Below, piece after piece: positions 1-8,922 of a stretch of 64,000 nucleotides of DNA. Every line of letters starts with the position of its first letter. Within the stretch, counting starts at the first letter, position 1. Location of the stretch: NCBI RefSeq assembly GCF_900114415.1, contig NZ_FOSZ01000001.1:310001-374000 (forward strand), given 5' to 3'. The stretch is from Shimia haliotis (GTDB taxonomy: Bacteria > Pseudomonadota > Alphaproteobacteria > Rhodobacterales > Rhodobacteraceae). The notes beneath the pieces are model-generated. The model was not told the DNA's origin. It saw only the letters and a program-made list of their open reading frames with translations, and made no database searches. The position numbers and the translations under genes are program-made.

Positions 1-365
1 TGATCCCCGCCACCATCGGCCCTTATGTGCTGTCGCGTATGGGGGAGGCCATGGCGCGGCGCGTCTTTATGTCGGCGCGCCTGTTCAAGGCGCCCGAGGC
101 GGTGACACTGGGCCTACTGGCCAAGGCTGTGCCTGCTGAGGACCTCGACGCGGCGGTCGAAGCGGAAGTCATGCCTTACCTCGCCTGCGCACCGCAAGCC
201 GTGGCGCGGGCCAAGGCACTGACCCGCGCGCTGGGTCCGATCATCGACGACGCCGTCATCGACCACACCATTGGCGAACTGGTCGCTTGCTGGGAAGGGC
301 AGGAAGCCAAAGACGGCATCGGTGCTTTCTTTGCCAAAGAAAAGGCCCCATGGGTCAAAGGCTAA
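1..365 (+). CDS. Enoyl-CoA hydratase/isomerase (crotonase) family protein, C-terminal part
   Basis: Only the last ~120 codons are inside the window; the reading frame is open from base 3 and stops at 363-365. The visible part matches the C-terminal helical region of crotonases: an IGPYVLSRMGEAMARRVFMS stretch, a GLLAKAVPAEDL segment and a tail reading WEGQEAKDGIGAFFAKEKAP. This tail is typical of methylglutaconyl-CoA hydratases and related enoyl-CoA hydratases. In Rhodobacterales a leucine-degradation cluster often ends with such a gene just before nuoA, so that role is likely but is an inference. The catalytic N-terminal half, with the oxyanion-hole residues and glutamates, lies outside the window. 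A terminator follows at once. Confidence 0.85.
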   Translation, partial: IPATIGPYVLSRMGEAMARRVFMSARLFKAPEAVTLGLLAKAVPAEDLDAAVEAEVMPYLACAPQAVARAKALTRALGPIIDDAVIDHTIGELVACWEGQEAKDGIGAFFAKEKAPWVKG

Positions 366-394
366 GCCAGCCAATCGCGCTTCGGAAAGCGGGT

Positions 395-420
395 CGGGCC
401 AAGAGGTCTGGCCCGTTTTT
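395..420 (+). terminator. Rho-independent terminator after the crotonase gene
   Basis: Perfect 7-bp stem CGGGCCA (395-401) / TGGCCCG (409-415) with a 7-nt loop, followed by TTTTT (416-420). It separates the upstream acyl-CoA gene from the nuo operon. Confidence 0.8.
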
Positions 421-736
421 GCGCGGCACGCACGGCTCCGGTCGGAACAGCGGGCGGGATAACTGATGGAATCTCTTGGGAAAGCCAACTGTGGAATCAA
501 TGGACACATTGACCCGGCTTCAAGAGACACGCACAAAAAAAACCGACAAAAGGCGTGGTACACATTCATATACAATGAGCCAAAACACCTGAAAAATAAG
601 CAAAAACGCCGGTTTCGCAGGCAAAGCTGCGACACCCGTACTTATTGACCCCGACAAGGCCCGCAGGTAAACCGCTCAAAGACCTACTACAGCCAGCTGA
701 CTGCCCCGACTTGCGGGTGCATGAAAGGAGCTACCA
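421..736 (+). promoter_or_regulatory. Leader region of the nuo operon
   Basis: The gap from 366 to 736 has no convincing gene. It carries the terminator at 395-420, then an A-rich stretch (about 535-610) much poorer in GC than its surroundings, then a small hairpin CGCAG-GCAAAG-CTGCG (616-631). TTGACC (645-650) is a possible -35 box, but only a weak TAAACC lies 17 bp downstream, so no promoter is assigned firmly. The nuo promoter must lie here, because the operon starts at 737 and a terminator lies upstream. The ribosome binding site AAAGGAG at 724-730 serves the TTG start of nuoA. Confidence 0.4.
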
Positions 737-1102
737 TTGGAAGAGATGCTTCGGGAGTACTTCCCCATTATCATCTTCTTGGCCGTCGCAATCGCACTAG
801 GCCTTGTTTTCATCCTCGCCGCAGTTGTTTTGGCCGTACGCAATCCCGATCCTGAAAAGGTGAGTGCGTACGAATGTGGTTTCAATGCTTTTGACGATGC
901 GCGGATGAAATTTGACGTCAGGTTCTACCTCGTCTCCATCCTGTTCATCATTTTCGACCTCGAAATTGCCTTCCTGTTCCCATGGGCCGTAGGGTTCAAG
1001 GACATTTCCATGGTAGGCTTTTGGTCGATGATGGTCTTCCTCGCGGTTCTGACCATCGGCTTTGCCTATGAATGGAAGAAGGGAGCTCTGGAATGGGAGT
1101 GA
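737..1102 (+). CDS. nuoA: NADH-quinone oxidoreductase subunit A
   Basis: Membrane subunit at the junction of the peripheral and membrane arms of complex I. The 121-aa length and three membrane segments (about 9-34, 64-84, 91-112) fit the family. The conserved loop ECGF (46-49) and the [12 protein letters not shown] segment (73-84) are present. The start is TTG at 737: AAAGGAG lies 6 nt upstream, and the next in-frame ATG (746) would remove the N-terminal residues before the first helix. This is the first gene of the nuo operon; its 3' end overlaps nuoB by 10 nt, which suggests translational coupling. Confidence 0.97.
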   Translation: MEEMLREYFPIIIFLAVAIALGLVFILAAVVLAVRNPDPEKVSAYECGFNAFDDARMKFDVRFYLVSILFIIFDLEIAFLFPWAVGFKDISMVGFWSMMVFLAVLTIGFAYEWKKGALEWE

Positions 1103-1626
1103 TGACAGGCGCGAACACCGCAGGTGTTGATCGTGAAGTGGTCACTCAGGCCATCAATACAGAGCTTCAGGACAAAGGCTTTCTGCTGACCAATGCAGAA
1201 GACCTGATCAATTGGGGCCGCACCGGCTCGCTGCACTGGATGACCTTTGGTCTGGCCTGCTGCGCGGTTGAGATGATGCACACCTCCATGCCGCGCTATG
1301 ACGCCGAGCGTTTCGGTATTGCCCCGCGCGCTTCCCCGCGTCAGTCCGACGTGATGATCGTGGCCGGCACCCTGACCAACAAAATGGCGCCTGCGCTGCG
1401 CAAAGTTTATGACCAGATGCCCGAGCCGCGTTATGTGATCTCCATGGGGTCCTGCGCCAACGGCGGTGGTTACTACCACTACAGCTACTCCGTGGTGCGC
1501 GGCTGTGACCGCATCGTGCCTGTCGACATCTACGTGCCAGGCTGCCCTCCGACGGCTGAGGCGCTGCTTTACGGTCTGTTGCAGTTGCAGCGCAAAATCC
1601 GCCGCACCGGCACCATTGAACGCTAA
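1093..1626 (+). CDS. nuoB: NADH-quinone oxidoreductase subunit B
   Basis: Peripheral-arm subunit that holds the terminal Fe-S cluster N2 and passes electrons to quinone. The ligands are all visible: the tandem Cys56-Cys57 in LACCAVEMM, Cys121 in MGSCANGGG and Cys151 in VPGCPPTAE. The protein has 177 residues if it starts at ATG 1093 (MGVMTGAN), which has AAGGGAG upstream and overlaps nuoA by 10 nt. ATG 1102 is a possible alternative. The frame is also open from 1072, but that start would lie deep inside nuoA and is unlikely. Confidence 0.97.
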   Translation: MGVMTGANTAGVDREVVTQAINTELQDKGFLLTNAEDLINWGRTGSLHWMTFGLACCAVEMMHTSMPRYDAERFGIAPRASPRQSDVMIVAGTLTNKMAPALRKVYDQMPEPRYVISMGSCANGGGYYHYSYSVVRGCDRIVPVDIYVPGCPPTAEALLYGLLQLQRKIRRTGTIER

Positions 1627-1642
1627 CGGGGGCGATTGAGAC

Positions 1643-2254
1643 ATGAGTGACGCACTGAACGAACTCGGCGCCCATATCGAACTTAAGCGCCCGGACTGTG
1701 TTTTGTCGTGGGATGTGGCCTTTGGCGAGCTGAACATCGACGTGACGCCCGCCAATATCGCGGGCTTCATCGAGTTTCTGAAATCGGACGCCAACTGCCG
1801 TTTCTCCACGCTGGTGGATGTGACGGCGGTGGACTACCCCGAGCGCGCGAAACGCTTTGACGTGGTTTATCACCTGCTCAGCATGTACCAAAACCAGCGC
1901 GTGCGCCTGCGTGTGGCTGTGCGCGAGGACGAGATGGTCCCGTCGATCACCGAGGTTCACCCCTCTGCCAACTGGTTTGAGCGCGAAGTTTTCGACATGT
2001 TCGGCATTATCTTCTCCGACCATCCGGATCTGCGCCGCTTGCTGACGGACTATGGCTTCCGCGGCCACCCGCTGCGCAAGGATTTCCCGACAACGGGTTA
2101 CACCGAAGTGCGTTATGATGAGGCGCAGAAGCGCGTGGTTTATGAACCTGTGCAACTGACGCAGGACTACCGCCAGTTTGATTTCATGTCGCCTTGGGAG
2201 GGTGCCAACTACATCCTGCCCGGGGATGAAAAGTCAGGGGACGGCAATGCCTGA
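1643..2254 (+). CDS. nuoC: NADH-quinone oxidoreductase subunit C (30 kDa subunit)
   Basis: Peripheral-arm subunit that packs against NuoD near the quinone site. The 203-aa protein carries the family signature [10 protein letters not shown] (113-122) and the following DHPDLRRLL and GHPLRKDFP blocks. It is separate from nuoD, as is usual in Alphaproteobacteria (Enterobacteria have a NuoCD fusion). Here, however, nuoD does not follow directly: nuoC overlaps by 8 nt a sulfotransferase gene placed between the two. Confidence 0.97.
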   Translation: MSDALNELGAHIELKRPDCVLSWDVAFGELNIDVTPANIAGFIEFLKSDANCRFSTLVDVTAVDYPERAKRFDVVYHLLSMYQNQRVRLRVAVREDEMVPSITEVHPSANWFEREVFDMFGIIFSDHPDLRRLLTDYGFRGHPLRKDFPTTGYTEVRYDEAQKRVVYEPVQLTQDYRQFDFMSPWEGANYILPGDEKSGDGNA

Positions 2255-3167
2255 CACCCCGACTTGGTTCTTCTGCATTGGGGCGCAAAAAGCCGGGACA
2301 ACCTGGCTTTATGACTACTGTGCAAAACATCCAGAAATTCATGTGCCCTCTGTGAAAGAGGTGCACTATTTCAACGTTTTGCACGACCCGAAACAGACCG
2401 GATTTGCCAAGAACCGCCGGCGGTCTCTGGACGCCGCGGAATCCCGCCCTCTGGGTGCGCTGATGGCCAATACGTTTCGAACCAAGCAACCCGGAGATGA
2501 CGGGTCCAAAAAAGCGCTGCGCGCACTGGTGGCCATGCACGAGGACTCCTCGCAAAACCACTCCGCCTATCAGCAGCTTGTCACCGCAGGTCGCAAGGAC
2601 GAGCCCGTGGTTGCCGATATCACCCCGTGCTACAGCGTGCTGAAACAAGCGGCTTTTGCCGATATGGCGTCTTTGCCTGGCAAGCCGAAGTTCCTGTTTA
2701 TCATGCGCGATCCGATCGAACGAACATGGTCTGCGATCAAAATGCACCGCCAGTTCCTCAAGTCGCAAAAACAGATCGAGCGTACTGAGATGGAACTGGT
2801 TGATCTGTTGGTTGACGGGCGTCAAAGCCACATTATGCAGCGCTCGATGTATCAACGAACCCTGCACAATCTGCGGTGTGCCGTGCCCGACGATCAGGTT
2901 CTTGTCCTGTTTTACGAAGATCTGTTCACCGACGCCTCTATGAAGCGTCTATGTGATTTTCTCGGGGTGTCGTTTGTGTCTGGCGACTACGCTGCGCGCA
3001 TCCGCAAGGGCAAGGCCGAGACCATCCCGACCGAAGCCTTTGACAAACTCGCCACTCTCTTCCGCAAGGTCTATGAGAAGGTTGCGGAAAACTATAGGGA
3101 CCGTTTGCCAGCCAACTGGCACACGGATCTGGTACTTGAACAACAATCGCTGAGGGCTGTGTCATGA
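2247..3167 (+). CDS. Sulfotransferase family protein inserted between nuoC and nuoD
   Basis: A 306-aa PAPS-dependent sulfotransferase-like protein. The 5'-phosphosulfate-binding loop [10 protein letters not shown] is at residues 12-21, with the conserved Lys15. The 3'-phosphate motif [10 protein letters not shown] is at 153-162. There is no signal peptide, so it is probably cytosolic; the acceptor substrate cannot be read from the sequence. The start at ATG 2247 has AGGGGA upstream and overlaps the nuoC stop, and the stop overlaps an ATG at 3164, so the gene is embedded in the operon rather than loosely inserted. NuoC and NuoD form one module, so the gene has split a normally adjacent pair. 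Acquisition by transfer is plausible but unproven. Confidence 0.9.
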   Translation: MPDTPTWFFCIGAQKAGTTWLYDYCAKHPEIHVPSVKEVHYFNVLHDPKQTGFAKNRRRSLDAAESRPLGALMANTFRTKQPGDDGSKKALRALVAMHEDSSQNHSAYQQLVTAGRKDEPVVADITPCYSVLKQAAFADMASLPGKPKFLFIMRDPIERTWSAIKMHRQFLKSQKQIERTEMELVDLLVDGRQSHIMQRSMYQRTLHNLRCAVPDDQVLVLFYEDLFTDASMKRLCDFLGVSFVSGDYAARIRKGKAETIPTEAFDKLATLFRKVYEKVAENYRDRLPANWHTDLVLEQQSLRAVS

Positions 3168-3244
3168 TCAAAGCCAAGCGAAGACTGACGGTCGCTGCCG
3201 CACATGGCGTGCAAGCACCCGCAACGGAAATGAGGAAACGATAA
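3164..3244 (+). other. Possible 26-codon micro-ORF joining the sulfotransferase gene to nuoD
   Basis: ATG at 3164 overlaps the sulfotransferase stop as ATGA. The frame runs 26 codons to TAA at 3242-3244, and the nuoD ATG begins at 3245, the very next base. The predicted peptide starts [10 protein letters not shown] and is basic. It fills the whole gap, so ribosomes could pass from the sulfotransferase to nuoD by two successive stop/start junctions. I do not recognise the peptide. It may be a coupling leader or simply the 5' region of nuoD. Confidence 0.3.
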
Positions 3245-4468
3245 ATGGACGGTTCCAAATTTGATGACGGCAGCGTGGATGCGCTGAGCGGCGAACAGAA
3301 AATCCGCAACTTTAACATCAACTTCGGCCCACAGCACCCTGCGGCCCACGGCGTTCTGCGTCTGGTTCTCGAACTCGACGGCGAGATCGTCGAACGCTGC
3401 GACCCGCACGTCGGCTTGCTGCACCGTGGCACCGAAAAGCTGATGGAAAGCCGCACATACCTGCAAAACCTGCCGTATCTGGACCGCCTTGATTATGTGG
3501 CGCCGATGAATCAGGAGCACGCATGGTGTCTTGCGATTGAAAAGCTGACCGGCACCGAGGTGCCGCGCCGCGCGCAGTTGATCCGTGTATTGTTCTGCGA
3601 AATCGGCCGCATCCTGAACCACCTGATGAACGTCACCACACAGGCGATGGACGTTGGCGCGCTGACCCCGCCGCTTTGGGGCTTTGAAGAGCGCGAAAAG
3701 CTGATGATCTTCTATGAACGGGCCTGTGGCGCGCGTTTGCACGCGAACTACTTCCGCCCCGGCGGTGTGCATCAGGATCTGCCCGATGAATTGGTTGACG
3801 ACATCGAAGAGTGGGCCATCGGGTTCCCCGAGGTTCTTCAGGACATCGACGATCTGCTGACCGAAAACCGCATCTTCAAACAGCGCAACGTCGATATCGG
3901 CGTTGTGACCGAGGATGATGTTCTGCAATACGGCATGTCCGGCGTCATGGCGCGCTCGGCGGGCCTCGCATGGGACCTGCGCCGCGCGCAGCCATACGAA
4001 TGCTATGACGAGTTCGAGTTCCAGATCCCGGTTGGCAAAAACGGCGACTGTTATGACCGGTACCTGATGCGGATGGAAGAGATGCGCCAGTCGCTCTCGA
4101 TCATGCGTCAGGCGATCCACAAACTGCGCGAGGCCACCGGCGACGTGCTGTCGCGTGGCAAGCTGACTCCGCCCAAACGCGGCGACATGAAAACCTCGAT
4201 GGAAAGCCTGATCCACCACTTCAAGCTCTATACCGAAGGCTTCCACGTGCCCGAAGGCGAGGTCTACGCCGCCGTCGAAGCGCCAAAAGGCGAATTTGGC
4301 GTCTACATGGTGGCGGACGGCTCCAACAAACCTTACCGCGCCAAACTGCGCGCACCGGGCTATCTGCACCTTCAGGCGATGGATCACATCGCAACCGGCC
4401 ACCAACTCGCTGACGTGGCGGCCATCATCGGCACCATGGACATCGTGTTCGGGGAGATCGACCGCTGA
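3245..4468 (+). CDS. nuoD: NADH-quinone oxidoreductase subunit D (49 kDa subunit)
   Basis: Peripheral-arm subunit that forms most of the quinone-binding pocket with NuoB. The 407-aa length and motifs fit the family: [15 protein letters not shown] (26-40) and the [12 protein letters not shown] block (57-68). The start ATG follows directly on the stop codon of a possible micro-ORF; GAGGAAA upstream serves as the ribosome binding site. The stop overlaps the next gene as TGATG. Confidence 0.97.
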   Translation: MDGSKFDDGSVDALSGEQKIRNFNINFGPQHPAAHGVLRLVLELDGEIVERCDPHVGLLHRGTEKLMESRTYLQNLPYLDRLDYVAPMNQEHAWCLAIEKLTGTEVPRRAQLIRVLFCEIGRILNHLMNVTTQAMDVGALTPPLWGFEEREKLMIFYERACGARLHANYFRPGGVHQDLPDELVDDIEEWAIGFPEVLQDIDDLLTENRIFKQRNVDIGVVTEDDVLQYGMSGVMARSAGLAWDLRRAQPYECYDEFEFQIPVGKNGDCYDRYLMRMEEMRQSLSIMRQAIHKLREATGDVLSRGKLTPPKRGDMKTSMESLIHHFKLYTEGFHVPEGEVYAAVEAPKGEFGVYMVADGSNKPYRAKLRAPGYLHLQAMDHIATGHQLADVAAIIGTMDIVFGEIDR

Positions 4469-4836
4469 TGGATATGGGCACGCTGACAATTCTGCTTTGC
4501 CTCGGGGGCGCTGTGGTGACAGGCATTCTGGCCTTTACCTTTTGGCGTGACCCTGTTGCCGGCATGAAGTCCGCGACCCATCGCTCCGAACAATTGCCGC
4601 AGGTCATGACAGACCGCTATGTGTCCTTTGTCTTTCTGTCGCTCGCCGCTGCTTGGCACGGCGACGCGGGCGTTATCGCCGTGCTATTCGTGGCGTTTTC
4701 CTTCATGGGATTTGCCGACGGGGTGATCTATGCCCGTGCGGGCCATCCTCACATCAAACACACCGCTGCCGGTGTGGCTGCCGCTCTTGTGGCCGCCGTT
4801 GCAGCGTGGACCGAACTAAGTAACGGAGCCGCCTGA
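4468..4836 (+). CDS. Small membrane protein of the nuo operon, function unknown
   Basis: A 122-aa hydrophobic protein with a first membrane segment at about 5-26 and two or three more between residues 50 and 118. A short charged loop (about 27-48) separates the first segment from the rest. The start overlaps the nuoD stop (TGATG), and nuoE begins 1 nt after its stop, so the three genes are translationally linked. No enzyme motif is visible. A role in complex I assembly or stability would fit the position but is only an inference. Confidence 0.8.
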   Translation: MDMGTLTILLCLGGAVVTGILAFTFWRDPVAGMKSATHRSEQLPQVMTDRYVSFVFLSLAAAWHGDAGVIAVLFVAFSFMGFADGVIYARAGHPHIKHTAAGVAAALVAAVAAWTELSNGAA

Positions 4837-4837
4837 G

Positions 4838-6007
4838 ATGCTACGCCGTCTGTATCATGAACAGCCAGAAAGCTTTGCTTTCACCGCCGCGAACCAGACA
4901 TGGGCGGAAGGGCAGATCACCAAATACCCCGAAGGCCGTCAGGCCTCGGCTGTGATCCCGCTTTTGTGGCGCGCACAGGAACAGGAAGGCTGGTTGTCCA
5001 AACCCGCAATCGAAGCGGTCGCCGACATGCTGGGCATGGCCTATATCCGTGTCCTCGAAGTGGCGTCATTCTACTTCATGTTCCAACTGCAACCGGTTGG
5101 GTCTGTTGCGCATATCCAGATTTGTGGCACCACGTCCTGCATGATCTGCGGCGCGGAAGACCTGATTGCAGTCTGCCGCGAAAAGATCGCCGACAAGCCG
5201 CACACCCTGTCTGCGGATGGCAAGTTCTCTTGGGAAGAGGTCGAATGCCTCGGTGCCTGCACCAACGCGCCCATGGCGCAGATCGGCAAGGACTACTTTG
5301 AGGATCTGACCGCCGAAGGTTTTGGCAAGATGCTCGATGACATGGCCGCAGGCAAGGTGCCGCTGCCCGGTCCGCAAAATGGCCGCTATGCGTCTGAGCC
5401 CCTGTCGGGGCTGACCACGCTCAAGGATTTCGACAGCGGTCACACGCAATACAACGCCTCCGCGCAACTGGCGGCGGATCTGGGTGACTCCATCAAGCGT
5501 ATCGACGGCACCGAAGTTCCGATCCTGACCCCGTGGGTGGGCAAGGACGGCAAAGTCGCGGGCCGCGAAGCTGCCGCCAATCCGCCAGCGCCCGCACCGG
5601 CCCCGAAACCGGCTGTGAAACAGGCGGACGAGGCGAAGAAAACCAAGGCAGACGAGAAGCCAAAGAAAGCCGCCAAGAAGGCAGAGGCGAAAGCCGAGAA
5701 GCCGAAGGCGGAGACAAAAGCTCCCGCCAAAAAGGCCGCACCCAAGAAGGCAGCCAAAGCCAAAGCCGGCGCAGACGATCTCAAATTACTCAAGGGCGTT
5801 GGGCCCGCGCTTGAGAAGAAGTTGCACGACAACGGTGTGACCAGCTTTGCCCAGATTGCAGCCTGGAACGCAGAAGACATCGCGGACATGGACGACAAAC
5901 TGTCGTTCAAGGGCCGCATCGAACGAGACAATTGGGTCGAACAGTCAAAACTGTTGGCCGAAGGCGGAGACACAGAATTCTCCAAGCGCGCAAAGGACGC
6001 TGAATAA
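4838..6007 (+). CDS. nuoE: NADH-quinone oxidoreductase subunit E with C-terminal H3TH domain
   Basis: The N-terminal ~170 residues are the 24-kDa subunit, which binds [2Fe-2S] cluster N1a through Cys96, Cys101, Cys137 and Cys141. At 389 aa the protein is more than twice the length of E. coli NuoE. Beyond the core lies a low-complexity Ala/Lys/Pro/Glu linker (about 245-310), then a compact domain (311-376, [18 protein letters not shown]...). The latter resembles the helix-3-turn-helix domain called a predicted FEN1-like 5' nuclease (COG3743 type). An almost identical copy closes the next gene. Such extended NuoE proteins are known in Rhodobacterales; the function of the extension is not established. 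Confidence 0.95.
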   Translation: MLRRLYHEQPESFAFTAANQTWAEGQITKYPEGRQASAVIPLLWRAQEQEGWLSKPAIEAVADMLGMAYIRVLEVASFYFMFQLQPVGSVAHIQICGTTSCMICGAEDLIAVCREKIADKPHTLSADGKFSWEEVECLGACTNAPMAQIGKDYFEDLTAEGFGKMLDDMAAGKVPLPGPQNGRYASEPLSGLTTLKDFDSGHTQYNASAQLAADLGDSIKRIDGTEVPILTPWVGKDGKVAGREAAANPPAPAPAPKPAVKQADEAKKTKADEKPKKAAKKAEAKAEKPKAETKAPAKKAAPKKAAKAKAGADDLKLLKGVGPALEKKLHDNGVTSFAQIAAWNAEDIADMDDKLSFKGRIERDNWVEQSKLLAEGGDTEFSKRAKDAE

Positions 6008-6039
6008 ACAAGTAAGATCAACGGAGGGAAAGACGGAAA

Positions 6040-6735
6040 ATGGCCACGGAAAACAAGAATACAACCTGCACGCTTGTGTGTTGGGTGATCGCCGCGATTG
6101 TCGGCTTGATCGCGTTTATGGTGCTCAAAGGGATCCTTTGGGGCGTCCTCGCGTTGATTTTCGCCGTTGTTGTGGTTGTTCTTCTGGGCATGTGGATGGT
6201 GAAAACCTTCTGCGCCGTGGCCGAAGCGCCCGCGTCCATTCCCGCCTCCGCACCTGCCAGCGCGCCAACGCCTGCCGCTGAGCCCGCAGCACCGGCCGCC
6301 GAGGCGCAAGCCGAAGCTGAAGCTGCCGCAGACGAGGCCGCTGCCGACGCCAACGCGGCAATGGCAGCTGATGCGCCGACCGAGCGGGCAGAGCCAATTA
6401 TCAAACCCTCCACCGAATTGCCGGGTCAAAAAGAACTGGCTGAACGCAAAGGCGCGTGGAAGTACGAAAAACCGGCTGACGAGGCCGCGCCCGCGAAGGC
6501 CAAAGCCGCAGCACAAGCGCCCGCCTCATCCGGTGGCGCGGATGACCTTAAGCTACTCAAAGGCGTTGGCCCCGCGTTGGAAAAGAAATTGCACGCTGCC
6601 GGTGTGACCACTTTTGCGCAGATCGCCGCATGGGGTTCGCAAGACATTGCGGATATGGATGACAAGCTGTCATTCAAAGGCCGCATTGAACGTGACGGTT
6701 GGGTGGAACAAGCCAAAAAGCTCGCATCGGGCTGA
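6040..6735 (+). CDS. Membrane-anchored protein with the same H3TH domain as NuoE
   Basis: A 231-aa protein with two membrane segments (about 11-32 and 34-57), an Ala/Pro/Glu-rich linker (about 62-160) and a C-terminal H3TH-like domain (166-231). That domain matches the NuoE extension at 56 of 66 positions by direct comparison. It lies between nuoE and nuoF. The architecture suggests it tethers the same partner, or the NuoE tail itself, to the membrane. DNA binding is the usual reading of this fold but is not obvious here. The strong similarity points to recent duplication or gene conversion. Confidence 0.8.
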   Translation: MATENKNTTCTLVCWVIAAIVGLIAFMVLKGILWGVLALIFAVVVVVLLGMWMVKTFCAVAEAPASIPASAPASAPTPAAEPAAPAAEAQAEAEAAADEAAADANAAMAADAPTERAEPIIKPSTELPGQKELAERKGAWKYEKPADEAAPAKAKAAAQAPASSGGADDLKLLKGVGPALEKKLHAAGVTTFAQIAAWGSQDIADMDDKLSFKGRIERDGWVEQAKKLASG

Positions 6736-6745
6736 GGGCTGAGGA

Positions 6746-6973
6746 ATGAGTGGAGGGACGAAGGATCAGGAACTGGCTCGTAGGGGCCGAACGGTGTCGC
6801 TGGTAATTGCCGGCACCATCCTGATCTGGCTGGCTCTCAATGTAATAGGAAGGGCGGCAGGATTGCCGGGGCGCTTTGCGCTCTTGTTCGATTTTGCCGC
6901 TCTGGCCGCGCTGATTTGGGCGATGGTCAATATTTATCAGATCTGGCGCGCGCGCCGGACAGACGAAGGGTAA
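6746..6973 (+). CDS. DUF5337 family small membrane protein
   Basis: A 75-aa protein with a charged N-terminus (MSGGTKDQELARRGR), two membrane segments (about 17-35 and 43-64) and a basic end IYQIWRARR. This pattern fits DUF5337, a small Rhodobacteraceae family found in nuo operons. The start is 10 nt after the preceding stop. Function unknown; an assembly or lipid-interface role is only a guess. Confidence 0.75.
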   Translation: MSGGTKDQELARRGRTVSLVIAGTILIWLALNVIGRAAGLPGRFALLFDFAALAALIWAMVNIYQIWRARRTDEG

Positions 6974-6979
6974 CGAAGA

Positions 6980-7174
6980 ATGAACAACATTGGTCTTCCA
7001 GGGTTGATCCTAATTTTGGTCTACGTAGCAGTTTTGGTTATCCCGTTTTGGAAGCTTTGGAAGCGGACCGGTCATTCTCCTTGGCTGTCACTTCTCATGT
7101 TGGTTCCTCTGGTAAACTTTATTTCGCTGTACGTACTGGCCTTCAAAGCGTGGCCGACAGAAAACAAAGGGTAA
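6980..7174 (+). CDS. 64-aa membrane protein of the nuo operon
   Basis: A short protein with two membrane segments (about 6-24 and 35-56) separated by [12 protein letters not shown]. It starts 6 nt after DUF5337 and stops 4 nt before nuoF, so it is surely co-expressed with them. The text [10 protein letters not shown] followed by [18 protein letters not shown] recalls small housekeeping membrane proteins of unknown function. No catalytic residues are visible. Confidence 0.7.
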   Translation: MNNIGLPGLILILVYVAVLVIPFWKLWKRTGHSPWLSLLMLVPLVNFISLYVLAFKAWPTENKG

Positions 7175-7178
7175 CGGG

Positions 7179-8474
7179 ATGCTCAAAGATCAGGACCGTA
7201 TCTTTACCAACCTCTACGGCATGCACGACCGCACGCTGGCAGGGGCCAAAGCACGCGGCCACTGGGACGGCACAGCCAAGCTGATCCAGATGGGGCGGGA
7301 CTCGATTATCGAGAACATGAAGGCGTCAGGCCTGCGTGGTCGCGGTGGTGCGGGCTTCCCGACGGGTCTCAAGTGGTCCTTCATGCCCAAAGAAAGCGAC
7401 GGGCGCCCCGCCTACCTCGTGATCAACGCCGATGAATCCGAGCCCGGCACCTGTAAAGACCGCGAGATCATGCGCCATGATCCGCACACCCTGATCGAGG
7501 GTGCGCTGATCGCCTCTTTCGCGATGAACGCACACACCTCTTACATCTACATCCGCGGCGAATACATCCGCGAGCGTGAAGCTCTGCAGGCCGCGATCGA
7601 CGAATGTTACGACGCTGGTCTTCTGGGCAAAAACGCCGCTGGCTCCGGCTGGGACTTTGACCTCTTCCTGCACCATGGGGCAGGGGCCTACATCTGCGGC
7701 GAGGAAACCGCGCTGATCGAAAGCCTTGAGGGCAAAAAAGGCATGCCGCGCATGAAGCCACCGTTTCCGGCGGGCGCAGGTCTTTATGGCTGCCCGACCA
7801 CCGTGAACAACGTGGAATCCATTGCCGTTGTGCCAACCATCCTGCGCCGCGGCCCCGAATGGTTCGCCGGTTTTGGCCGCCCGAACAATGCGGGCACCAA
7901 GATCTTTGGCATCTCGGGACATGTGAACAACCCCTGCGTGGTCGAAGAAGAAATGTCGATCTCCTTTGAAGAGCTGATCGAAAAACACTGCGGTGGCATT
8001 CGTGGCGGTTGGGACAACCTTCTTGCTGTCATCCCGGGCGGGTCTTCCGTGCCTTGCGTGCGCGGCGAGAACATGCGCGATGCCGTGATGGATTTTGACG
8101 CCCTGCGCGATGTGGGCTCGTCCCTTGGCACCGCCGCCGTGATCGTCATGGACAAGCAAACCGACATCATCAAAGCAATCTGGCGCCTGTCCAAATTCTA
8201 CAAACATGAAAGCTGCGGCCAGTGTACTCCCTGTCGCGAAGGCACCGGCTGGATGATGCGCGTCATGGACCGTCTGGTGCGCGGCGAGGCAGAGATCGAA
8301 GAGATCGACATGCTGTTTGATGTCACCAAACAGGTCGAAGGCCACACCATCTGTGCCCTTGGCGACGCGTCCGCATGGCCGATCCAAGGTTTGATCAAGA
8401 ACTTCCGTGAAGAAATCGAAGACCGGATCAAAGCCAACAAAACCGGGCGCATGGGCGCCATGGCGGCGGAGTGA
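7179..8474 (+). CDS. nuoF: NADH-quinone oxidoreductase subunit F (51 kDa subunit)
   Basis: NADH-oxidising subunit carrying FMN and [4Fe-4S] cluster N3. The glycine-rich nucleotide segment [10 protein letters not shown] is at 54-63, and the FMN/NADH block [13 protein letters not shown] at 83-95. Cluster ligands are Cys346, Cys349 and Cys352 in [14 protein letters not shown], plus Cys392 in TICALGDA. Its 431 residues fit the family. It partners NuoE in the NADH-dehydrogenase module. Confidence 0.98.
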   Translation: MLKDQDRIFTNLYGMHDRTLAGAKARGHWDGTAKLIQMGRDSIIENMKASGLRGRGGAGFPTGLKWSFMPKESDGRPAYLVINADESEPGTCKDREIMRHDPHTLIEGALIASFAMNAHTSYIYIRGEYIREREALQAAIDECYDAGLLGKNAAGSGWDFDLFLHHGAGAYICGEETALIESLEGKKGMPRMKPPFPAGAGLYGCPTTVNNVESIAVVPTILRRGPEWFAGFGRPNNAGTKIFGISGHVNNPCVVEEEMSISFEELIEKHCGGIRGGWDNLLAVIPGGSSVPCVRGENMRDAVMDFDALRDVGSSLGTAAVIVMDKQTDIIKAIWRLSKFYKHESCGQCTPCREGTGWMMRVMDRLVRGEAEIEEIDMLFDVTKQVEGHTICALGDASAWPIQGLIKNFREEIEDRIKANKTGRMGAMAAE

Positions 8475-8480
8475 TCTGAC

Positions 8481-8819
8481 ATGATGGCTCGCACCCTCAT
8501 TCTTGTGACTTGTGCCGGATTGGCGCTGACGGCCTGTACCAACCGCAACAAGGACGACCAGTTCGCCTTTAATGGTATCCACTTTCAGTCCAAGTCCGAC
8601 GAAGTGTCTAAAGACGCGCGTGATCGTTTCTTCGTGAACGTGAAAGGCGCCAATCAGGATCTGGCCGCCGCCCGTGAAGCAGGCCGGTACGAAGGCACAC
8701 GATATTGTATCGCGGAATACGGCACCTCTCGGATTGAGTGGGTTGTCGGCCCGGAGAATGAAGCCACGGTGCCGGTTGACGACGTGCTCCGGCTGGAAGG
8801 GATCTGCCGTCCGCTATGA
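8481..8819 (+). CDS. Small predicted lipoprotein in the nuo operon
   Basis: A 112-aa protein with a signal peptide ending in the lipobox LTAC (Cys19), so it is probably a lipid-anchored periplasmic protein. The mature part holds only two more cysteines (in TRYCIAEYG and LEGICRPL), which could form a disulfide. Two ATGs (8481 and 8484) are adjacent; either gives the same mature protein. It is embedded between nuoF and nuoG. Function unknown. It has the same logic as the lipoprotein after nuoG. Confidence 0.7.
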   Translation: MMARTLILVTCAGLALTACTNRNKDDQFAFNGIHFQSKSDEVSKDARDRFFVNVKGANQDLAAAREAGRYEGTRYCIAEYGTSRIEWVVGPENEATVPVDDVLRLEGICRPL

Positions 8820-8883
8820 TCAGCTGCGTCGCATATCCGGGCTGTTATTGCCTATCAGGTGGTCTTGAGGCCTCCCTTTGCCA

Positions 8884-8902
8884 TGCGGGCATGTCGCCCG
8901 CA
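8884..8902 (+). other. Stem-loop in the largest gap inside the nuo operon
   Basis: Perfect 7-bp stem TGCGGGC (8884-8890) / GCCCGCA (8896-8902) with loop ATGTC, 20 nt before the next start codon and just upstream of its AAAGGAG. There is no T-run, so it is not a normal terminator. It could stabilise or punctuate the long mRNA. Confidence 0.4.
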
Positions 8903-8922
8903 CGCGCGAAAGGAGTGATCGC

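Noticed and set aside
466-648. 60-codon frame in the nuo leader
   Set aside because: Biased to Lys, Arg and Asn because of the A-rich stretch; no ribosome site and no resemblance to any protein.
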